The notes beneath the pieces are model-generated. The model was not told the DNA's origin, made no database searches, and worked only from the letters and a program-made list of their open reading frames with translations. Both the position numbers and the translations under genes were made by a program. Source: Gemmatimonadota bacterium (lineage in GTDB: Bacteria > Gemmatimonadota > Gemmatimonadetes > Gemmatimonadales > GWC2-71-9). Taken from it: DNA of 12,591 nt. Below, in pieces: positions 12,340-12,591 of the stretch; position 1 is the first letter of the stretch; every line of letters starts with the position of its first letter. The stretch is taken from NCBI GenBank assembly GCA_003220975.1, contig QHTX01000169.1:22335-34925 (forward strand), read 5' to 3'.

Positions 12340-12591
12340 ATGATCCTGATTGGGGCACCGGATCCCTCCGGCGCCCAGCAGCTCCCCCCGCTTCCGGACA
12401 CGAGCGGCTTCGGGGTCCACGTGCTCGCCCTGACGCGCGCGCCCGACAACGCCCTCTGGGTCGGCACGTACGGGCAGGGCATCTTCGTGCTGCGACCGGG
12501 AGCAGGGAGCTGGGAGCAGATCAGGCACTCGAGCGACACGAGCGCCCACTCCATCTCGTGGGATTTCGTGCACGCGTTCGGGTTCGGCCCC
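12340..12591 (+). CDS. N-terminal part of a secreted two-component-regulator-type propeller protein (3' partial)
   Basis: An open frame runs off the right edge, with 84 codons from the ATG at 12340. The sequence ALTRAPDNALWVGTYGQGIFVLRPGAGSW is a clear regulator-propeller (Reg_prop/YVTN-like) blade. Such blades form periplasmic beta-propellers in hybrid sensor kinases and in some secreted binding proteins. The N-terminus looks like a signal peptide ending SGA-QQ (MILIGAPDPSGAQQ), but with the ATG at 12340 it is very short and lacks a basic end. The frame is open upstream through ALLVA (GTG 12334, TTG 12331) into the repeat arm, so the true start is uncertain and may use repeat-derived codons. 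No ribosome site is visible. Whether a kinase domain follows lies outside the window. Confidence 0.6.
   Translation, partial: MILIGAPDPSGAQQLPPLPDTSGFGVHVLALTRAPDNALWVGTYGQGIFVLRPGAGSWEQIRHSSDTSAHSISWDFVHAFGFGP

Overview
The window is GC-rich bacterial chromosome with tightly packed genes. The mix of genes fits a soil or sediment bacterium of the Gemmatimonadota or a nearby phylum: a short SbcC/Rad50, a large secreted Asp-box (BNR/sortilin-like) propeller protein, a lipoprotein subtilisin with an NPTGP-type linker, and the start of a two-component-regulator-type propeller protein. That placement is inferred from gene content and style; no rRNA or taxonomic marker is present.

Layout. (1) 1-4865, + strand: a probable four-gene operon. 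It holds the C-terminal tail of an SbcD/Mre11-like nuclease, sbcC, a double-domain GNAT acetyltransferase and an ArsB/NhaD-SLC13-like membrane transporter. The first two junctions overlap, and a 13-nt spacer precedes the transporter's GTG. A large hairpin follows the last stop. (2) 5045-6238, +: a secreted S8 protease with an I9 propeptide. After it come a tandem-repeat hairpin and a classical GC-stem/T-run terminator. (3) 6427-9150, +: a 907-aa exported protein with ten Asp-box motifs. Its stop codon overlaps the stop of a convergent 53-aa two-helix membrane protein (9147-9308, -). (4) 9309-9626: the largest gene-free stretch, locally AT-richer, with several inverted repeats and a CRP-like palindrome. 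(5) 9627-10835, -: a divergent Na/Ca exchanger-superfamily protein. It is divergent, across 40 bp, from (6) folE (GTP cyclohydrolase I) and a translationally coupled SDR reductase (10876-12224, +), which suggest a pterin branch. (7) From about 12340, +: the start of a propeller-repeat protein cut by the window edge.

The most unusual signal is architectural. At three separate gene 3' ends (protease, exchanger, SDR) there is a long hairpin whose arms are built from 7- or 8-bp tandem repeats. The unit differs at each site (GTCATCC, TTCCGTCN, GARTGCG), but the arrangement and the position against the stop codon are the same. One of them encodes the C-terminal tail of the exchanger, and another runs into the 5' end of the next gene. 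A fourth, non-tandem hairpin sits just after the transporter stop. This looks like a repeat family defined by architecture rather than by sequence. Whether it acts in transcript ends or as a mobile or recombination element cannot be decided from this window.
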